In this document: positions 33,206 to 43,699 of the stretch, piece by piece
Layout: each line of letters opens with the position of its first letter
How positions within the stretch are numbered: position 1 is the first letter of the stretch
Assembly (NCBI RefSeq): GCF_002799245.1
Contig: NZ_NEQV01000001.1
Location: 613,000-676,999, forward strand
Reading direction: 5' to 3'
DNA from: Stenotrophomonas maltophilia
Lineage (GTDB): Bacteria; Pseudomonadota; Gammaproteobacteria; Xanthomonadales; Xanthomonadaceae
DNA: 64,000 bases
Made by a program: the position numbers and the translations under genes
The notes under the pieces: generated by a model
What the model saw: only the letters and a program-made list of their open reading frames with translations
What the model was told of the DNA's origin: nothing
Databases searched by the model: none

Positions 33206-35041
33206 TCAACGAACCTCGAACGGCTGTTCCTGCCACTCCTCCACACTGCCGTCGCGCCCGTGCAGGCGCAGGCCGAGCCAGTGCCGGCCCGGCGCCAGCG
33301 TGGTGGTATCCAGCGATGCGTCGAAGCCCACGGCCGGATGCTGCGGATCGGTGCTGTCCGGCCATGTCTGGCGGATGTCGAACGCGCGCCCGTATCGGGC
33401 ATCACCGATCGGACGGCCGTCGACCTGCATTTCGATGCGCGCCAACCCGACGCCGTCCTTGAATGCCCACCCCTTGATGGCGAGCGTTCCAGAGACCACC
33501 TCACCATTGGACGGCGCATCAAGCCAGGCCATCGCCGGCGTCACGCACGGCCCCTGCGCACGCTGCACCGGCAGCCGGAACAGCAGGAACCGCTGGAAAC
33601 CATGATCGCTGCTGACCACGCGCGGCGCCGGCAGCGGCCCGACCTGCTCGCAGAGGGTGTGATAGCGCGCCAGCAGATCGCGGTAGCGCTGATCGCTGGG
33701 TGACAACACCAGCAGCATCGGTGTACTGCGCGGGCCCTCGTGCAGCAGGTCCCACTGCGCCAGCTGCGCGGTCCGCCCATGCTTGTCGTTGAGCGGATGC
33801 GGCAACACCTCGATATCACCGTTGCCCAACTGGAAGCCCAGTTCGGCACCGACCTTGAAGTTGCCCGCCAGAACGCGCGTGCCCGGCGGCATCTGCCGCA
33901 GTTCGTCGCGCACCGCCACAGCCAGTGGCTGCCAGCCGGCAAAGTTGCGCGGGTAGTACTTGCTGCCGGCCATCTGCTCGCGCAGTGCCGGCGTGGACGC
34001 CATCAGGTAGTAGCCGAAGGCCAGTACGGTGCCTGCGGCCGCCAGCCACCAGCCGGTACGGCGCACCCAGCGCGGCCAGCCGTTGAGCACCACCGGCACG
34101 GCCACCAGCAGCGCCAGGTAGCCCGGCAGCGGCCAATGGAAACTGATCCGCTCGACATCGGTGAAGAAGCCCAGCAGGAAGATGCCCAGCGTCGACACCC
34201 CGCCCACCAGGCCGAAATAGCGCCACTGCACCCGCGCACCACCACCGCTGCGGGTACCCGCCAGCGCGACCTTCCACATCGCGATGCACAGGATCGGCGT
34301 CACCAGCATCGGCTGGATCACCAGGAACCACAGCCCCTCCCACTCGAAGGTCCACGGGTGGCGCTCGACCACCTGGAACTTCAGGCCGGCATCATGGTTG
34401 TCCGCATTCCACGCCAGCAACGGCAGCCAGGCCAATACGCCCACCGCCAGCGCCACCCATACGCGCGGGTCGGCCAGCATGCGGCGGCCCTGCGGCAAGG
34501 CCAGCAGCGCAATGAAGCCGACACCGATGACACCAATGAAACGGTAGTGGCTGAGCGCACCGATCAGCAGGCCCAGCGCCAGCTTCATCGCCGACGACGC
34601 ATCCACGCTGTGCAGCAGGCGCGCACCTGCATGCAGGCAGATCACCGCGGCCAGTGCCATCGGCACATCCGGCACCGCCAGCAGGCCCAGCGTGGCCGAC
34701 AGCGGCATCAGCAGGGTGAGGCTGCCTGCCTGCCAACCGGCCACGTTGCCGAACCAGCGCGTGGCGGTGCGCACCACCAGCAGCGGCAGCAGCGCACCGA
34801 TGGCCAGGAACGGCAGGCGCAATGCGAGTACGTGATGGCCACCGATCTCCACGCCCAGGCGTGCAAGCCACGCCGTCAGCCCCGGCAGATCGGAATAGGC
34901 AGCGGCCAGGTGCTGGCCTTCCTGCCAATAGAACGCCTCATCGACGAACAGCGGCAGGCGTGCGGCCACCACCAGCTTGGCCGCTGTGATCAGCGTCCAC
35001 AACCAGAGAAAAATTGTCCGCGCGCGCTGTTCGCCTTGCAT
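33206..35041 (-). CDS. GT39-type membrane glycosyltransferase
   Basis: A 611-residue integral membrane protein with about ten hydrophobic segments in the first 430 residues. FVDEAFYWQEGQHLAAAYSDLPGL holds the Asp-Glu motif near residue 35 that is typical of GT-C enzymes of the PMT/ArnT group. These transfer sugars from polyprenyl phosphates on the periplasmic side. The C-terminal 170 residues form a soluble domain with an Ig-like end (MAWLDAPSNGEVVSGTLAIKGWAFKDG ... WLGLRLHGRDGSVEEW). The acceptor is unknown, and it is not in an obvious polysaccharide cluster. Confidence 0.75.
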   Translation of the reverse strand: MQGEQRARTIFLWLWTLITAAKLVVAARLPLFVDEAFYWQEGQHLAAAYSDLPGLTAWLARLGVEIGGHHVLALRLPFLAIGALLPLLVVRTATRWFGNVAGWQAGSLTLLMPLSATLGLLAVPDVPMALAAVICLHAGARLLHSVDASSAMKLALGLLIGALSHYRFIGVIGVGFIALLALPQGRRMLADPRVWVALAVGVLAWLPLLAWNADNHDAGLKFQVVERHPWTFEWEGLWFLVIQPMLVTPILCIAMWKVALAGTRSGGGARVQWRYFGLVGGVSTLGIFLLGFFTDVERISFHWPLPGYLALLVAVPVVLNGWPRWVRRTGWWLAAAGTVLAFGYYLMASTPALREQMAGSKYYPRNFAGWQPLAVAVRDELRQMPPGTRVLAGNFKVGAELGFQLGNGDIEVLPHPLNDKHGRTAQLAQWDLLHEGPRSTPMLLVLSPSDQRYRDLLARYHTLCEQVGPLPAPRVVSSDHGFQRFLLFRLPVQRAQGPCVTPAMAWLDAPSNGEVVSGTLAIKGWAFKDGVGLARIEMQVDGRPIGDARYGRAFDIRQTWPDSTDPQHPAVGFDASLDTTTLAPGRHWLGLRLHGRDGSVEEWQEQPFEVR

Positions 35042-35083
35042 TGCTCTATGGATAATCGAATGGATTCCAGACCTGAGACGATC

Positions 35084-36037
35084 ATGCCAGCCTCGTCCCC
35101 CAATCCCAGCATGCTAACCGATCAACTGCGCCACGCCCTGCGGGAGGCACAGGATCAGGTGAACGCACTGGTGCTGGGCAAGGTGCCGGAAGTCAGGCTG
35201 GCCTTTGTCGCCCTGCTTTCCGGCGGCCATCTGCTCATCGAGGATCTGCCCGGGCTGGGCAAGACCACGTTGGCGCATGCATTGGCCAGCAGCCTCGGCC
35301 TCAGCTTCCAGCGTGTGCAGTTCACCTCCGATCTGTTGCCGGCCGATGTACTGGGCGTGTCGGTGTACGAGGCCGGCAGCCGCCAGTTCCAGTTCCACCC
35401 GGGACCGGTGTTCACCCACGTACTGCTGGCCGATGAGATCAACCGCGCACCGCCGCGCACGCAGAGTGCGCTGCTGGAAGCGATGGCCGAGCAGCAGGTC
35501 ACCCTGGACGGACAGACGCATCCGCTGCCCGACCCGTTCTTCGTGATCGCCACGCAGAACCCGGTCGACCTGTCCGGCACCTTCCCGCTGCCGGATTCGC
35601 AGCTGGATCGTTTCCTGCTGCGCCTGGCGATGGGCTACCCCAGCGCACAGGCCGAGCGCGAGCTGCTGCGTGGCAGCGACCGCCGTGACCTGATCGCACG
35701 CGCCGTGCCAAAGCTGGACGACACCCAGGTGCGCGCGCTGCGCGAAGCGGTTGGCCAGGTGCATGCCAGCGATGCGCTGATCGACTACGTGCAGGCACTG
35801 CTGACCCGTAGCCGCCAGCATGCCGGCGTACGCGTGGGCCTGTCACCGCGTGCCGGACTGGCCCTGCTTCGTGCCGCAAAGGCGCATGCGCTGCTGCTCG
35901 GCCGCGGGCATGTGGTGCCCGAAGACGTGCAGACCCTGTTCGTGGCGGTGGCCGGCCATCGCCTGGTGGCGGAGGCCGAATCCAGCTCCGGGCCCGCGCT
36001 GGCGCGGGCAATCCTGCAGACCGTCGCGGTGGACTGA
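35084..36037 (+). CDS. MoxR-type AAA+ ATPase
   Basis: 317 residues from the ATG at 35084; ATGs at 35048 and 35060 are also in frame and the choice is uncertain. The Walker A motif is EDLPGLGKTTLAHALA, Walker B is HVLLADEINRAPPRTQSALLEAMAEQQVT, sensor 1 is FFVIATQNP and the arginine region is LPDSQLDRFLLRL. MoxR ATPases act as chaperones that mature cofactor-containing or surface complexes. Here it is followed by DUF58 and transglutaminase genes with overlapping or nearly overlapping ends, a widespread unit. Confidence 0.92.
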   Translation: MPASSPNPSMLTDQLRHALREAQDQVNALVLGKVPEVRLAFVALLSGGHLLIEDLPGLGKTTLAHALASSLGLSFQRVQFTSDLLPADVLGVSVYEAGSRQFQFHPGPVFTHVLLADEINRAPPRTQSALLEAMAEQQVTLDGQTHPLPDPFFVIATQNPVDLSGTFPLPDSQLDRFLLRLAMGYPSAQAERELLRGSDRRDLIARAVPKLDDTQVRALREAVGQVHASDALIDYVQALLTRSRQHAGVRVGLSPRAGLALLRAAKAHALLLGRGHVVPEDVQTLFVAVAGHRLVAEAESSSGPALARAILQTVAVD

Positions 36038-36039
36038 AG

Positions 36040-36976
<937 letters not shown>

Positions 36977-36984
<8 letters not shown>

Positions 36985-38926
36985 GCCCGCCATCCTGCTC
37001 GACCGCAACGCCCGCAGCTGGACCCTGGCCAGCGCAGCGCTGGCGCTGCTGCCACTATTGCTGCAGCTGCCGCCGGTGCTGGCCAGCGTGATCGCGATCG
37101 CCGCCGTGCTGACCGCTGCACTGTCGTGGCGGCGGGTGCTGCCGATGCCGGTGCGCCTGCTGCTGGTGCTGGCCATGCTCGCCACCATCGTCTGGCAGAT
37201 GGGCATGGTGCGGCCAGGCCGCGATACCGGTTGTGCACTGCTGGCGGCGATGCTGGCGATCAAATCCAGCGAGCTGCGCAACCTGCGCGATGCGCGCAGC
37301 CTGCTGGGCTTCGCGCTGTTCTCGCCCTTCGCGGCCTTCCTGCTCGACCAGGGGCCGCTGACCACCGCACTGGCGGCGCTGGCCGCGGTTGTCGCTCTGA
37401 TTGCCCTGCAGCGCCTGGCCCAGGACGAAGGCCACAGCCCGCGCCTGCCGCTGCGCGGGCAACTGCGTGGTGTCAGCCGCCTGCTTGGCATCGGCCTCCC
37501 GCTGGCCCTGGCCTGCTTCTGGTTGTTCCCGCGCTTGTCCACGCCGTTGTGGGGCGTACCCGAGCGAGCGGTGGGTACGCCCGGCCTGGCTGACAGCATG
37601 GCGCCGGACCAATGGCTGGACCTGATGGCCGACGACACCCCGGCGCTGCGCGTCCAGTTTTTCGGCGCGGTACCCGAGCCCGCGCAGCGCTATTGGCGCG
37701 GCCCGGTGCTGACGTCGTTCGACGGCCACCGCTGGACCCGCGATCGCACGGCGGCCCGGCGCCCCGCCCCCGTGGTCGAAGCCGCCGCACAGGGATGGGA
37801 CTACCAGATCGACTACGAGCCCACCGACCGTCGCCTGCTGGTGGCACTGGACCTGCCCAGCCGCGCGCCGGAGGGCAGCAGCTTCGATGCCGACATGAGC
37901 CTGCGCAGCGACCGTACGCTGTCCGCGCTCAGCCGCTGGCGGATGCATTCGGCGCCTCCGCAACGGTTCGATACCGATCTGTCGCCCTCTCTGCGCCGCG
38001 CCGCGTTGCAGCTTCCGCCCGGCTTCAATCCACGCACCGCCCAGCTCGCACGGCAATGGCGGCAGGAGGCTGGCAACGATGACGAGGCTGTCGTCCGCCG
38101 TGCGCTGCAGTGGATCACCCGCGACTTCTCCTACACGCTGGAAACGCCGGTGGCGGGGCGCGATCCGGTCGACGACTTCCTGTTCAACTACAAGGCCGGC
38201 TTCTGCCAGCACTTCAGCTCGGCCTTCGTGGTGCTGATGCGCAACGCCGGCATTCCGGCCCGGGTGGTGACCGGCTTCGCAGGCGGCACCCGCAACCGCA
38301 TCGGCGACTACTGGGTGGTACGGCGCATGGATGCCCACGCCTGGGCCGAAGTCTGGCTACCGCAACGCGGCTGGGTCCGGGTCGACCCGACCGCGGCCGT
38401 GGCACCGGAACGCATCCTGGACACGCTGGACGACCGCCTGCAGGGCGGCACGGATACCCCGCTGCAGCAGCGCTGGCTGCAGCTGGGGCAGATGGGTGAC
38501 TGGCTGCGCCGCGGCTGGAACGACCTGGTGCTGTCCTTCGACGCACGCCGCCAGCAGCAACTGCTCAAGCCGTTCGGGCTGGATGACCTGGGGCCGGCGC
38601 AGTTGGTAGCCGGCTTCGTGGTCGCGGCCCTGCTGGCCCTGGCGTGGATGGCCTGGCTGCTGGCCCGCGGCGAGCGCGAGCGCGACCCGCTGCTGCGCGC
38701 CTGGCATCGGCTCGGGCAGCGTTATGCGCGCCTTGGCCTGGCCCGCGCGCCCCACGAGACCGCACGCGACTGGTCACGACGGGTGCACGCCCAGCGCCCC
38801 GACCCGGCCCTGCTCGCGCTCAGCCAGCGTTTCGCCGACGCGCGTTACGCTGGAACTTGCACCGACCTCGCTTCATTATTGCGGGACCTGCGCAGGCATC
38901 GCCCGACTTCCGGAGCCTCCCCATGA
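36977..38926 (+). CDS. TgpA-like membrane transglutaminase
   Basis: A 649-residue inner-membrane protein. About six N-terminal helices (DUF3488) are followed by a periplasmic transglutaminase core with Cys in NYKAGFCQHFSSAFVVLMRNAG (near residue 410), His in MDAHAWAEVWLP (near 454) and Asp in VRVDPTAAV. A late helix (LVAGFVVAALLALAWMAWLL) and a cytoplasmic tail follow. This matches Pseudomonas TgpA, an essential protein of unknown substrate encoded with the same MoxR and DUF58 partners. Confidence 0.9.
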
Positions 38927-39450
38927 ACACCAAGTTCCTCCTCACCGCTGTGGCCACGCTGGCCCTGTCGGCCTGCGCCACGGCCCCCAAGCCGCTGCAG
39001 GGACAGTTCAGCCTGGTCTCCCCGCGCGACTCGGTCGCCACCCAGCAGGTCGGCACGCCGGTCCGTTGGGGCGGCCGCATCATCGAAACCAAGCCCGGCC
39101 AGGGCGAGACCTGCTTCCAGATGATCTCGCGCCCGCTCAATGCCAGTGGCCGCCCGAACACCACCTCGTCCGACGCCAGCGACGGCCGCTTCATTGCCTG
39201 CCGCGCCGGTTTCTACGACCCGGCGGTGTTTGAAGCCGGCCGCGACGTGACCTTCATCGGCAAGATCGACGGCTACCAGAACACCCGCATCGGCGAGTAC
39301 GACTATCGCCTGCCGAAGCTGTCGGCCGATGTGATCTACCTGTGGCCGGAACAGCGCCAGGTCGATGTGGTGCCCTACCCCTATGGCCCGTGGGGCCCGG
39401 GCCCGTATGGCCCTTATTGGGGCGGCTATGGCCGCTGGGGCTGGTGGTGA
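38923..39450 (+). CDS. Slp-family outer-membrane lipoprotein
   Basis: A 175-residue protein with the lipobox LALSAC (Cys near residue 18). The Slp-like domain includes QVGTPVRWGGRIIETKPGQGETCFQMISRPL and DPAVFEAGRDVTFIGKIDG. The C terminus is a Tyr/Gly/Pro/Trp-rich tail (YPYGPWGPGPYGPYWGGYG). The ATG overlaps the transglutaminase stop (ATGA), so it is the last gene of the MoxR operon. Slp proteins are starvation- or stress-induced lipoproteins of unknown function. Confidence 0.85.
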   Translation: MNTKFLLTAVATLALSACATAPKPLQGQFSLVSPRDSVATQQVGTPVRWGGRIIETKPGQGETCFQMISRPLNASGRPNTTSSDASDGRFIACRAGFYDPAVFEAGRDVTFIGKIDGYQNTRIGEYDYRLPKLSADVIYLWPEQRQVDVVPYPYGPWGPGPYGPYWGGYGRWGWW

Positions 39451-39471
39451 TCGCCAGCCGCCACGCGTGAT

Positions 39472-39501
39472 GAAAAAGGCCGCCCGAGGGCGGCCTTTTC
39501 C
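39472..39501 (+). terminator. Rho-independent terminator of the MoxR operon
   Basis: GAAAAAGGCCGCCC / GGGCGGCCTTTTCC hairpin with A and T runs on the two sides. It can serve both the plus-strand operon and the convergent HIT gene. Confidence 0.85.
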
Positions 39502-39536
39502 ATGGTCTGCATCCGCGCGCCGCGCGGATGCACGCA

Positions 39537-39896
39537 TCACCGCCCCGGCGTACCGAAATGCCCCAGCGGCGCACCCGCCAACAGGTGCATGTGGATGTGG
39601 AACACGGTCTGCCCGGCATGCTCGCGGCAGTTCATCACGATGCGGTAGCCGTCCTGCGCGAAACCCTCGCGGCGCGCGTACTCGGCGGCGGCCAAGGCCA
39701 GCTTGCCGATCAGGTGCGCCTGCGATGGCTGCAGGTCATCCAGGGTCGGGATGATCTCGTTCTTCGGAATGAACAGTACGTGCACCGGCGCCTGCGGTGC
39801 GATGTCCTTGAAGCCCAGCACCTCGTCGTCCTCGTAGACGATGGTGGCCGGGATCTCGCGACGGATGATCTTGCTGAAGAGGGTTTCGTTGCTCAT
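39537..39896 (-). CDS. HIT-family nucleotide hydrolase (HinT-like)
   Basis: 119 residues: ETLFSKIIRREIPATIVYEDDEVLGFKDIAPQAPVHVLFIPK, with the histidine triad in GQTVFHIHMHLLAG (H-x-H-x-H). This is the small cytosolic HinT-type phosphoramidase that hydrolyses adenosine 5'-phosphoramidates. It is convergent with the Slp-like gene. Confidence 0.92.
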   Translation of the reverse strand: MSNETLFSKIIRREIPATIVYEDDEVLGFKDIAPQAPVHVLFIPKNEIIPTLDDLQPSQAHLIGKLALAAAEYARREGFAQDGYRIVMNCREHAGQTVFHIHMHLLAGAPLGHFGTPGR

Positions 39897-39963
39897 GGTC
39901 GGCCTCGGCGGGAGTGTCTTCCGCATTGTAGGCCGGCCGCGCCGGGCGATGCCCGGGTGGCAC

Positions 39964-40578
39964 TCAATCGCGGAATTCGCTGCGCGTTCCGAACGCGTGC
40001 GACAGCGTGCCGCGATCAACGTATTCGAGCTCGCCGCCGAGCGGCAGGCCCTGCGCCAGCCGGCTGGGCTGCACCTTGCGCGCACGCGCCAGCTGCGCAA
40101 GGTAATGCGCGGTGGCTTCGCCTTCGACGGTGGCGCTGGTGGCGATGATCAGCTCCTGCACCTCCCCTTCGGCCAGCCGCTGCTCCAGCTGCTCCAGGCC
40201 CAGCTCGCGCGGGCCGATGCCATCGAGCGGCGACAGTCGGCCCTGCAGCACGAAGTAGACACCGCGGAAGCCGGTGGCGTTTTCGATGGCCAGGCGGTCG
40301 GCCGGCGATTCGACCACGCACAGCTGGCTGCGCTCGCGGCTGCTGTTGGCGCAGGTCGGGCACAGCTCGGTTTCGCTGAAGTCGCGGCATTGCGCGCAGT
40401 GGCCGATACGTTCCACCGCCAGGGCCAGCGTTTCGGCCAGGCGCTGGCCACCTTCGCGCTCGCGCTCAAGCAGGTGGTAGGCCATGCGCTGCGCCGTCTT
40501 CTGGCCTACGCCAGGCAGCACCCGCAGTGCGTCGATCAATTGTTCAAGCAGGGGTGCGGACACGGCGGCATGCTTCAT
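39964..40578 (-). CDS. recR: Recombination protein RecR
   Basis: 204 residues from the ATG at 40578; a GTG at 40563 would give 199 and a more typical N terminus, so the start is open. The helix-hairpin-helix is [25 protein letters not shown]. The zinc finger is [16 protein letters not shown]. The Toprim domain has [14 protein letters not shown] and [15 protein letters not shown]. It works with RecO and RecF in loading RecA. It lies in the conserved dnaX-ybaB-recR unit. Confidence 0.94.
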   Translation of the reverse strand: MKHAAVSAPLLEQLIDALRVLPGVGQKTAQRMAYHLLEREREGGQRLAETLALAVERIGHCAQCRDFSETELCPTCANSSRERSQLCVVESPADRLAIENATGFRGVYFVLQGRLSPLDGIGPRELGLEQLEQRLAEGEVQELIIATSATVEGEATAHYLAQLARARKVQPSRLAQGLPLGGELEYVDRGTLSHAFGTRSEFRD

Positions 40579-40581
40579 GGC

Positions 40582-40637
40582 GTCGAGCAAGCTCGACGGC
40601 TACAGGTTCTGTGGCACCGGCCTGCGCAGGTGCCACA
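40582..40637. repeat. SMAG-like palindrome plus a second hairpin
   Basis: GTCGAGC / GCTCGAC followed by GGCTAC (40582-40603), then TGTGGCACC / GGTGCCACA (40610-40637). Both lie in the ybaB-recR gap and would be transcribed in the operon message. Confidence 0.5.
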
Positions 40638-40644
40638 CTGAAGG

Positions 40645-40965
40645 TCAGAACGGCAGCTTCATGCCCGGCGGCAGCTGCATGCCGGCGGTGGCCGAACCCA
40701 TCCTCGACTTCGACTCGGCATCGATCTTGTTCGAGGCATCGTTGAAGGCGGCGGCGATCAGGTCTTCCAGCATCTCCGGGTCGCTGGCCAGCGACGGGTC
40801 GATGCGCACCTTGCGACACTCCTTGGCGCCGGTCAGGGTCACGCTGACCATGCCACCACCGGCACTGCCGGTCACTTCGATCTTGGCGATTTCTTCCTGG
40901 GCCTTCTGCAGGTTCTCCTGCATCTTCTGGGCCTGCTGCATCAGTTGGGCGATGTTTCCGCGCAT
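40645..40965 (-). CDS. ybaB: Nucleoid-associated protein YbaB/EbfC
   Basis: 106 residues: [59 protein letters not shown]. This is the full YbaB pattern: a coiled-coil N terminus, the G-x-G-x-V-x-V strand and the D-P-x-L motif. It is a dimeric DNA-binding protein. It starts 6 bp after the dnaX stop. Confidence 0.94.
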   Translation of the reverse strand: MRGNIAQLMQQAQKMQENLQKAQEEIAKIEVTGSAGGGMVSVTLTGAKECRKVRIDPSLASDPEMLEDLIAAAFNDASNKIDAESKSRMGSATAGMQLPPGMKLPF

Positions 40966-40971
40966 GGTGTC

Positions 40972-43008
40972 TTACTCGTCAAAAGAACGGATGGAATCGG
41001 AAACAACCCGGGCGCCGTGCTGCTGGATCAGCACCTGCACTTCCGGGTCGTCCATGAAAACGGCCTCTGCCACCTGCTGCCGCTCGCCACGCTGGCGGTC
41101 GGCACGCTGATGCAGGGTCTCGGCCGGAACGTGTTCGGTTTCCACGGTCTCGACCACGATCTTCGGCGCCTGGCCCAGGGCTTTCTGCAGCATCTCGCCC
41201 AGGGCAGCCAGCGCACGCTCCGACCGCAGGTATTCAAATCCGGGCGAAAGGCCCAGTTTCAAGGTCCCGTGCTGGCAGCTGATGAAGGCGGCATTGGCAG
41301 CCAGCTGCCGCGAGGGGCCGCTGAGGCCACTGTTGGCGACCAGGTCCAGCCAGTCTTCGGCAGTGGCCAGCTCGCTGACACCTTCCTGCGGCGAGGCAGC
41401 GGGCGCCGGGGCCGGTTCGGCCGGCGCAATGGCAATGCCTTCGGCGCGGAACGGGCGCTCCGGCGGCGCAGGCTCAGCAGGGGGCACGGCGGGAGCCGGC
41501 GGTTCATGCCAGGGCGCGACCATGGCGGCGTCCGGGCCAGCCATCTCGGCCGCCAGGGCCTCGTCACGCGCCTCGGCTTCGTCGGTGGCCCACGGTGGCA
41601 CATCGTCGCCTGCCTGTGCAGCGATGGCAGACGCCGGCGTCTCGGCCTCGGCCTTCACCGGCGGCGGCGACACGGGCTCTTCCACCGGAACCGGCTCGGG
41701 CTCAGGCGTCGGATCCGGCTCGGGTTGCGGGGCCGGCTCGGGTTCGGGTTCAGGTTCGCGCGGCGCAGCCTGCACCGGAGCGGCCACCTGCGCCGCCACG
41801 GCCGGGCTGGCCGAAGCAGCAGCGGCCGGCGTCGCTTCATGGGTACCGGCACCGGCGCCACCACCGGCAGCGTTGCCGCCCGGCGCGCCGCCCACCGCAC
41901 CGTCGACTGCCTTCGGCACCGCCGGTACCGCTGCGGCCGGACGGAACGCCAGCATGCGCAGCACCGTCATTTCAAAGCCCGCGCGCGGGCTTGGGGCCAG
42001 CGGCAGGTCGCGGCGGCCATTCAAGGCCATCTGGTACCAGAGCTGCACCACTTCCGGGCGCAGGCACTCGGCGAATGCGGTGGTATCCAGCCCTTCCGCG
42101 GCGGCAGCACCCGGCACCAGCTGCTGCACCTGGATACGGTGCAGCCCTTCGGCCAGCGCTTCCAGCACGCCACCCCAGTCCGGCGAGAATTCAGCCAGCG
42201 CCGCCACCACCTGCAGCAGGCGCGGGCCATCGCCCTCGGCCAGCGCATCCAGCATCGCCGCCACCTGGGTGCGGTCCACGGTGCCCAGCATGGTGCGCAC
42301 CACGTCCTCGCGCAGCGCGCCGCCGGCATAGGCGATCGCCTGGTCCAGCAGCGACAGGCCATCGCGCAGGCTGCCGTCAGCGGCCTTGGCCAGCTGCACG
42401 ATGGCGCTGGCGTCGGCCTCGATCTCTTCCGCTGCCAGGATGCGGGTCATCTGGCCCTGGATCTGGTCTTCGTCCAGGCGCTTGAGGTTGAACTGCAGGC
42501 AGCGGCTGAGCACGGTGACCGGCAGCTTCTGCGGATCGGTGGTGGCCAGCAGGAACTTCACGTGCTCCGGCGGTTCTTCCAGCGTCTTCAGCAGTGCGTT
42601 GAACGCCGCCTTGGACAGCATGTGCACTTCGTCGATCAGGTAGACCTTGTACTTGCCGCGCGAGGGCATGTACTGCGCGTTCTCGATCACCTCGCGCACG
42701 TCGTCCACGCCGGTGTTGGACGCGGCGTCGATCTCCAGCAGGTCGATGTAGCGGCCTGCGTCGATGTCCAGGCAGGCCGCACACTGGCCGCACGGGTCGG
42801 CGCTGGTGCCCTGCTCGCAGTTCAGCGACTTGGCGAAGATGCGCGCGATGGTGGTCTTGCCCACGCCGCGGGTACCGGTGAACAGGAACGCGTGGTGGAC
42901 CCGGCCACTGTCCAGCGCGTTGCTGAGCGCACGGACCACATGCTCCTGGCCCACCAGCTCGGCAAAACGCTTCGGACGCCACTTGCGGGCAAGGACGAGA
43001 TAGGACAT
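40972..43008 (-). CDS. dnaX: DNA polymerase III subunit tau/gamma
   Basis: 678 residues from MSYLVLARKWRPKRFAELVGQEH; a 64-residue upstream extension in frame is not family-like. It has Walker A GTRGVGKTTIARIFAKSLNC, a zinc module with four cysteines (C-EQGTSADP-C-GQ-C-AA-C) and Walker B/sensor YLIDEVHMLSKAAFNALLKTLEEPP. A long Pro/Glu/Ala-rich linker (residues about 395-560) precedes the C-terminal domain V, which binds the polymerase core. No A-AAA-AAG slippery run is visible, so a frameshifted gamma form like that of E. coli is not supported. Confidence 0.95.
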   Translation of the reverse strand: MSYLVLARKWRPKRFAELVGQEHVVRALSNALDSGRVHHAFLFTGTRGVGKTTIARIFAKSLNCEQGTSADPCGQCAACLDIDAGRYIDLLEIDAASNTGVDDVREVIENAQYMPSRGKYKVYLIDEVHMLSKAAFNALLKTLEEPPEHVKFLLATTDPQKLPVTVLSRCLQFNLKRLDEDQIQGQMTRILAAEEIEADASAIVQLAKAADGSLRDGLSLLDQAIAYAGGALREDVVRTMLGTVDRTQVAAMLDALAEGDGPRLLQVVAALAEFSPDWGGVLEALAEGLHRIQVQQLVPGAAAAEGLDTTAFAECLRPEVVQLWYQMALNGRRDLPLAPSPRAGFEMTVLRMLAFRPAAAVPAVPKAVDGAVGGAPGGNAAGGGAGAGTHEATPAAAASASPAVAAQVAAPVQAAPREPEPEPEPAPQPEPDPTPEPEPVPVEEPVSPPPVKAEAETPASAIAAQAGDDVPPWATDEAEARDEALAAEMAGPDAAMVAPWHEPPAPAVPPAEPAPPERPFRAEGIAIAPAEPAPAPAASPQEGVSELATAEDWLDLVANSGLSGPSRQLAANAAFISCQHGTLKLGLSPGFEYLRSERALAALGEMLQKALGQAPKIVVETVETEHVPAETLHQRADRQRGERQQVAEAVFMDDPEVQVLIQQHGARVVSDSIRSFDE

Positions 43009-43170
43009 CAGGCCACCGTTTTCCATCGGATGTTCCATTGTGCCATGCCTGTCCAGCCCCCTCGCCAACAATGCCCATGGATGCGCCCCCCGATCAGGGT
43101 GCTTGTGTCCGGCCGCGCCGCCCGCTAGAATCTGCGCCCCTGCTGAGGCGTTTGCCGATGGCAGGGATCC

Positions 43171-43263
43171 GGAGAGGTGTCCGAGTGGTTGAAGGAGCAC
43201 GCCTGGAAAGTGTGTAAGCGTCTAAACCGCGCTTCGGGGGTTCGAATCCCCCTCTCTCCGCCA
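43171..43263 (+). tRNA. tRNA-Ser(GGA)
   Basis: 93 nt including CCA. The acceptor GGAGAG pairs with CTCTCC. The anticodon stem-loop CACGC-CTGGAAA-GTGTG gives anticodon GGA. A long variable arm (AAGCGTCTAAACCGCGCTT), typical of serine tRNA, and the T-loop TTCGAAT follow. Confidence 0.95.
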
Positions 43264-43273
43264 GACAAATGAA

Positions 43274-43303
43274 GAAGCCGCCCTCTGGGCGGCTTTTTTA
43301 TTT
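43274..43303 (+). terminator. Terminator after tRNA-Ser
   Basis: GAAGCCGCC / GGGCGGCTTTTTTA hairpin with a T-run, 10 bp after the tRNA. A reverse copy of the tRNA 3' end (GGCTGGCGGA) follows the T-run, so the hairpin can extend with outer arms. Confidence 0.85.
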
Positions 43304-43434
43304 GGCTGGCGGAGAGCATCGGGCGAGAGAAGCCCTGCCGGGGTTCGACGGTTCTGCAGGAGCAGAACCGGACCGCCGAAGGCGGGTCCCGGGGCGCAAC
43401 GCGCACCGGGATCGGGTGCATGGATGCACCCGAC

Positions 43435-43503
43435 AATCCCCCTCTCTCCGCCAGATAACTGAAAAAGGCTGCCTTCGGGCAGCCTTTTTCAGTTATCTGG
43501 CGG
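43435..43503. repeat. tRNA 3'-end duplicate and 26-bp perfect inverted repeat
   Basis: The last 21 bp of the tRNA-Ser region (43245-43265) recur at 43435-43455, 190 bp downstream. From 43448 a perfect inverted repeat with 26-bp arms (43448-43473 and 43478-43503) encloses the tetraloop TTCG; its core is a second terminator. It looks like an old integration junction or a local duplication of the tRNA end with its terminator. Confidence 0.7.
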
Positions 43504-43505
43504 GG

Positions 43506-43653
43506 GACGCGAAGTGCGCTGCGCGCGCTTCGCCCCAAACGTTGCTGCGCAACGTTCGGGCCCCTCCCCTTGCCGGCCTCTCCCCGCCCCTGTCGGGGCA
43601 GCCCCTCAACAGAGGGGCTTGTTGCTCCAGATCCATCAGTGGATCCACGCCAC
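43506..43653. repeat. 148-bp direct repeat, copy 1
   Basis: It matches 43700-43847 with two visible mismatches, at a period of 194 bp. It contains short palindromes (AACGTTGC / GCAACGTT and CCCCG / CGGGG). No gene is seen. Confidence 0.85.
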
Positions 43654-43699
43654 GCGTGGATGCCCGGCCGACCTCATCTCGCAGAAGCCCCTGGCTGGC

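Noticed and set aside
33740-35083. Long N-terminal extension of the MoxR gene
   Set aside because: The open frame continues upstream over the glycosyltransferase gene on the other strand. The composition is Gln/His/Arg-rich and unlike any MoxR.
42000-42200. Programmed frameshift for a gamma form of DnaX
   Set aside because: No A-AAA-AAG or similar slippery heptamer is visible in the linker region. It is GC-rich throughout.
43010-43170. 4.5S (SRP) RNA next to dnaX
   Set aside because: The conserved GGTCAGGTCCGGAAGGAAGC-type core is not present on either strand of this gap.
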